A DNA stretch of 46,825 nt from Planctomycetota bacterium (GTDB lineage: Bacteria > Planctomycetota > JAJSAM01 > JAJVHW01). How positions within the stretch are numbered: position 1 is the first letter of the stretch; the number at the start of each line of letters is the position of its first letter. The DNA is taken from the NCBI GenBank assembly GCA_022072415.1, contig JAJVHW010000051.1, positions 1 to 46,825 of the forward strand, written 5' to 3'. The position numbers and the translations under genes were made by a program. The notes below the pieces were generated by a model. It saw only the letters and a list, made by a program, of their open reading frames with translations, ran no database searches and had not been told where the DNA came from. This document shows positions 46,658 to 46,825 of this stretch, piece by piece.

Positions 46658-46771
46658 GCGTGCCAATGTGCCAATGGGGTCAGATGAGATGAGAAGGTCG
46701 GCTCTCCGGACGAAGAACCCTTCGTAGGGGTTTCAAGTCTGCAACCGGGCCTTGCGCCCAGGAGAACCGGC

Positions 46772-46825
46772 ATGAGCAAGGGTACACGCTTCGTCCTCGG
46801 GTTCGACATCGGCGACCGCCTCTCG
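46772..46825 (+). CDS. Start of a probable IS110-family transposase (truncated by window end)
   Basis: MSKGTRFVLGFDIGDRLS: the GxDIGDRxS spacing fits the first DEDD acidic motif of IS110; AGGAG ribosome-binding site upstream. Only 18 codons. Confidence 0.4.
   Translation, partial: MSKGTRFVLGFDIGDRLS

Larger units (their letters stand above)
46057..46683. mobile_element. Islet bounded by perfect 15-bp inverted repeats
   Basis: CTGACCCCATTGGCA (46057-46071) and TGCCAATGGGGTCAG (46669-46683) are exact reverse complements; interior visibly less GC-rich. Confidence 0.55.

Noticed and set aside
46772-46825. Cas9 RuvC-I start (GFDIG)
   Set aside because: Spacing DIGDRLS does not fit the DxGxxSxG pattern of Cas9 and fits the IS110 DxGDRxS pattern better.

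Overview
High-GC bacterial window. Paired DUF1501/DUF1800 proteins, a squalene-cyclase-repeat protein and a PQQ-type dehydrogenase suggest a Planctomycetota-like chromosome; this is an inference, not proven. The core (about 5.1-26.4 kb) is a dense multi-operon island that mixes alpha-glucan/glycogen metabolism with amide/peptide-ligase chemistry. The glucan part has a GT3 glycogen-synthase/GT35 phosphorylase fusion, GH57, GT4, GlgA and GlgC. The ligase part has four ATP-grasp ligases, a GCS2-type ligase with tandem CBS domains, an S51 peptidase/cyanophycinase-like protein, an AstE/AspA-like hydrolase and two esterases. Many junctions are 4-nt stop/start overlaps. A PIN/antitoxin module with repeated GAGTC boxes sits inside the island. 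The rest is mostly housekeeping or common genes: RibF, Def, TPR, RpsT, ChrB domain, aminotransferase, sulfotransferase, GT9, PpiC-like, DUF350, and tRNA-Cys and tRNA-Phe. Best non-coding signals: two tandem arrays sharing a two-hairpin repeat core (34.58-34.88 kb abutting the tRNA-Phe CCA end, and 38.96-39.23 kb with alternating 63/61-bp periods and a compensatory stem change); a 7 x 15-bp array carrying an in-frame stop for the upstream phosphorylase in each unit; and, at the right edge, a low-GC islet bounded by perfect 15-bp inverted repeats that holds a truncated nuclease-toxin tail and a YezG-like immunity gene, followed by the start of a probable IS110-type transposase. All homology calls come from motif recognition by eye; no searches were run.
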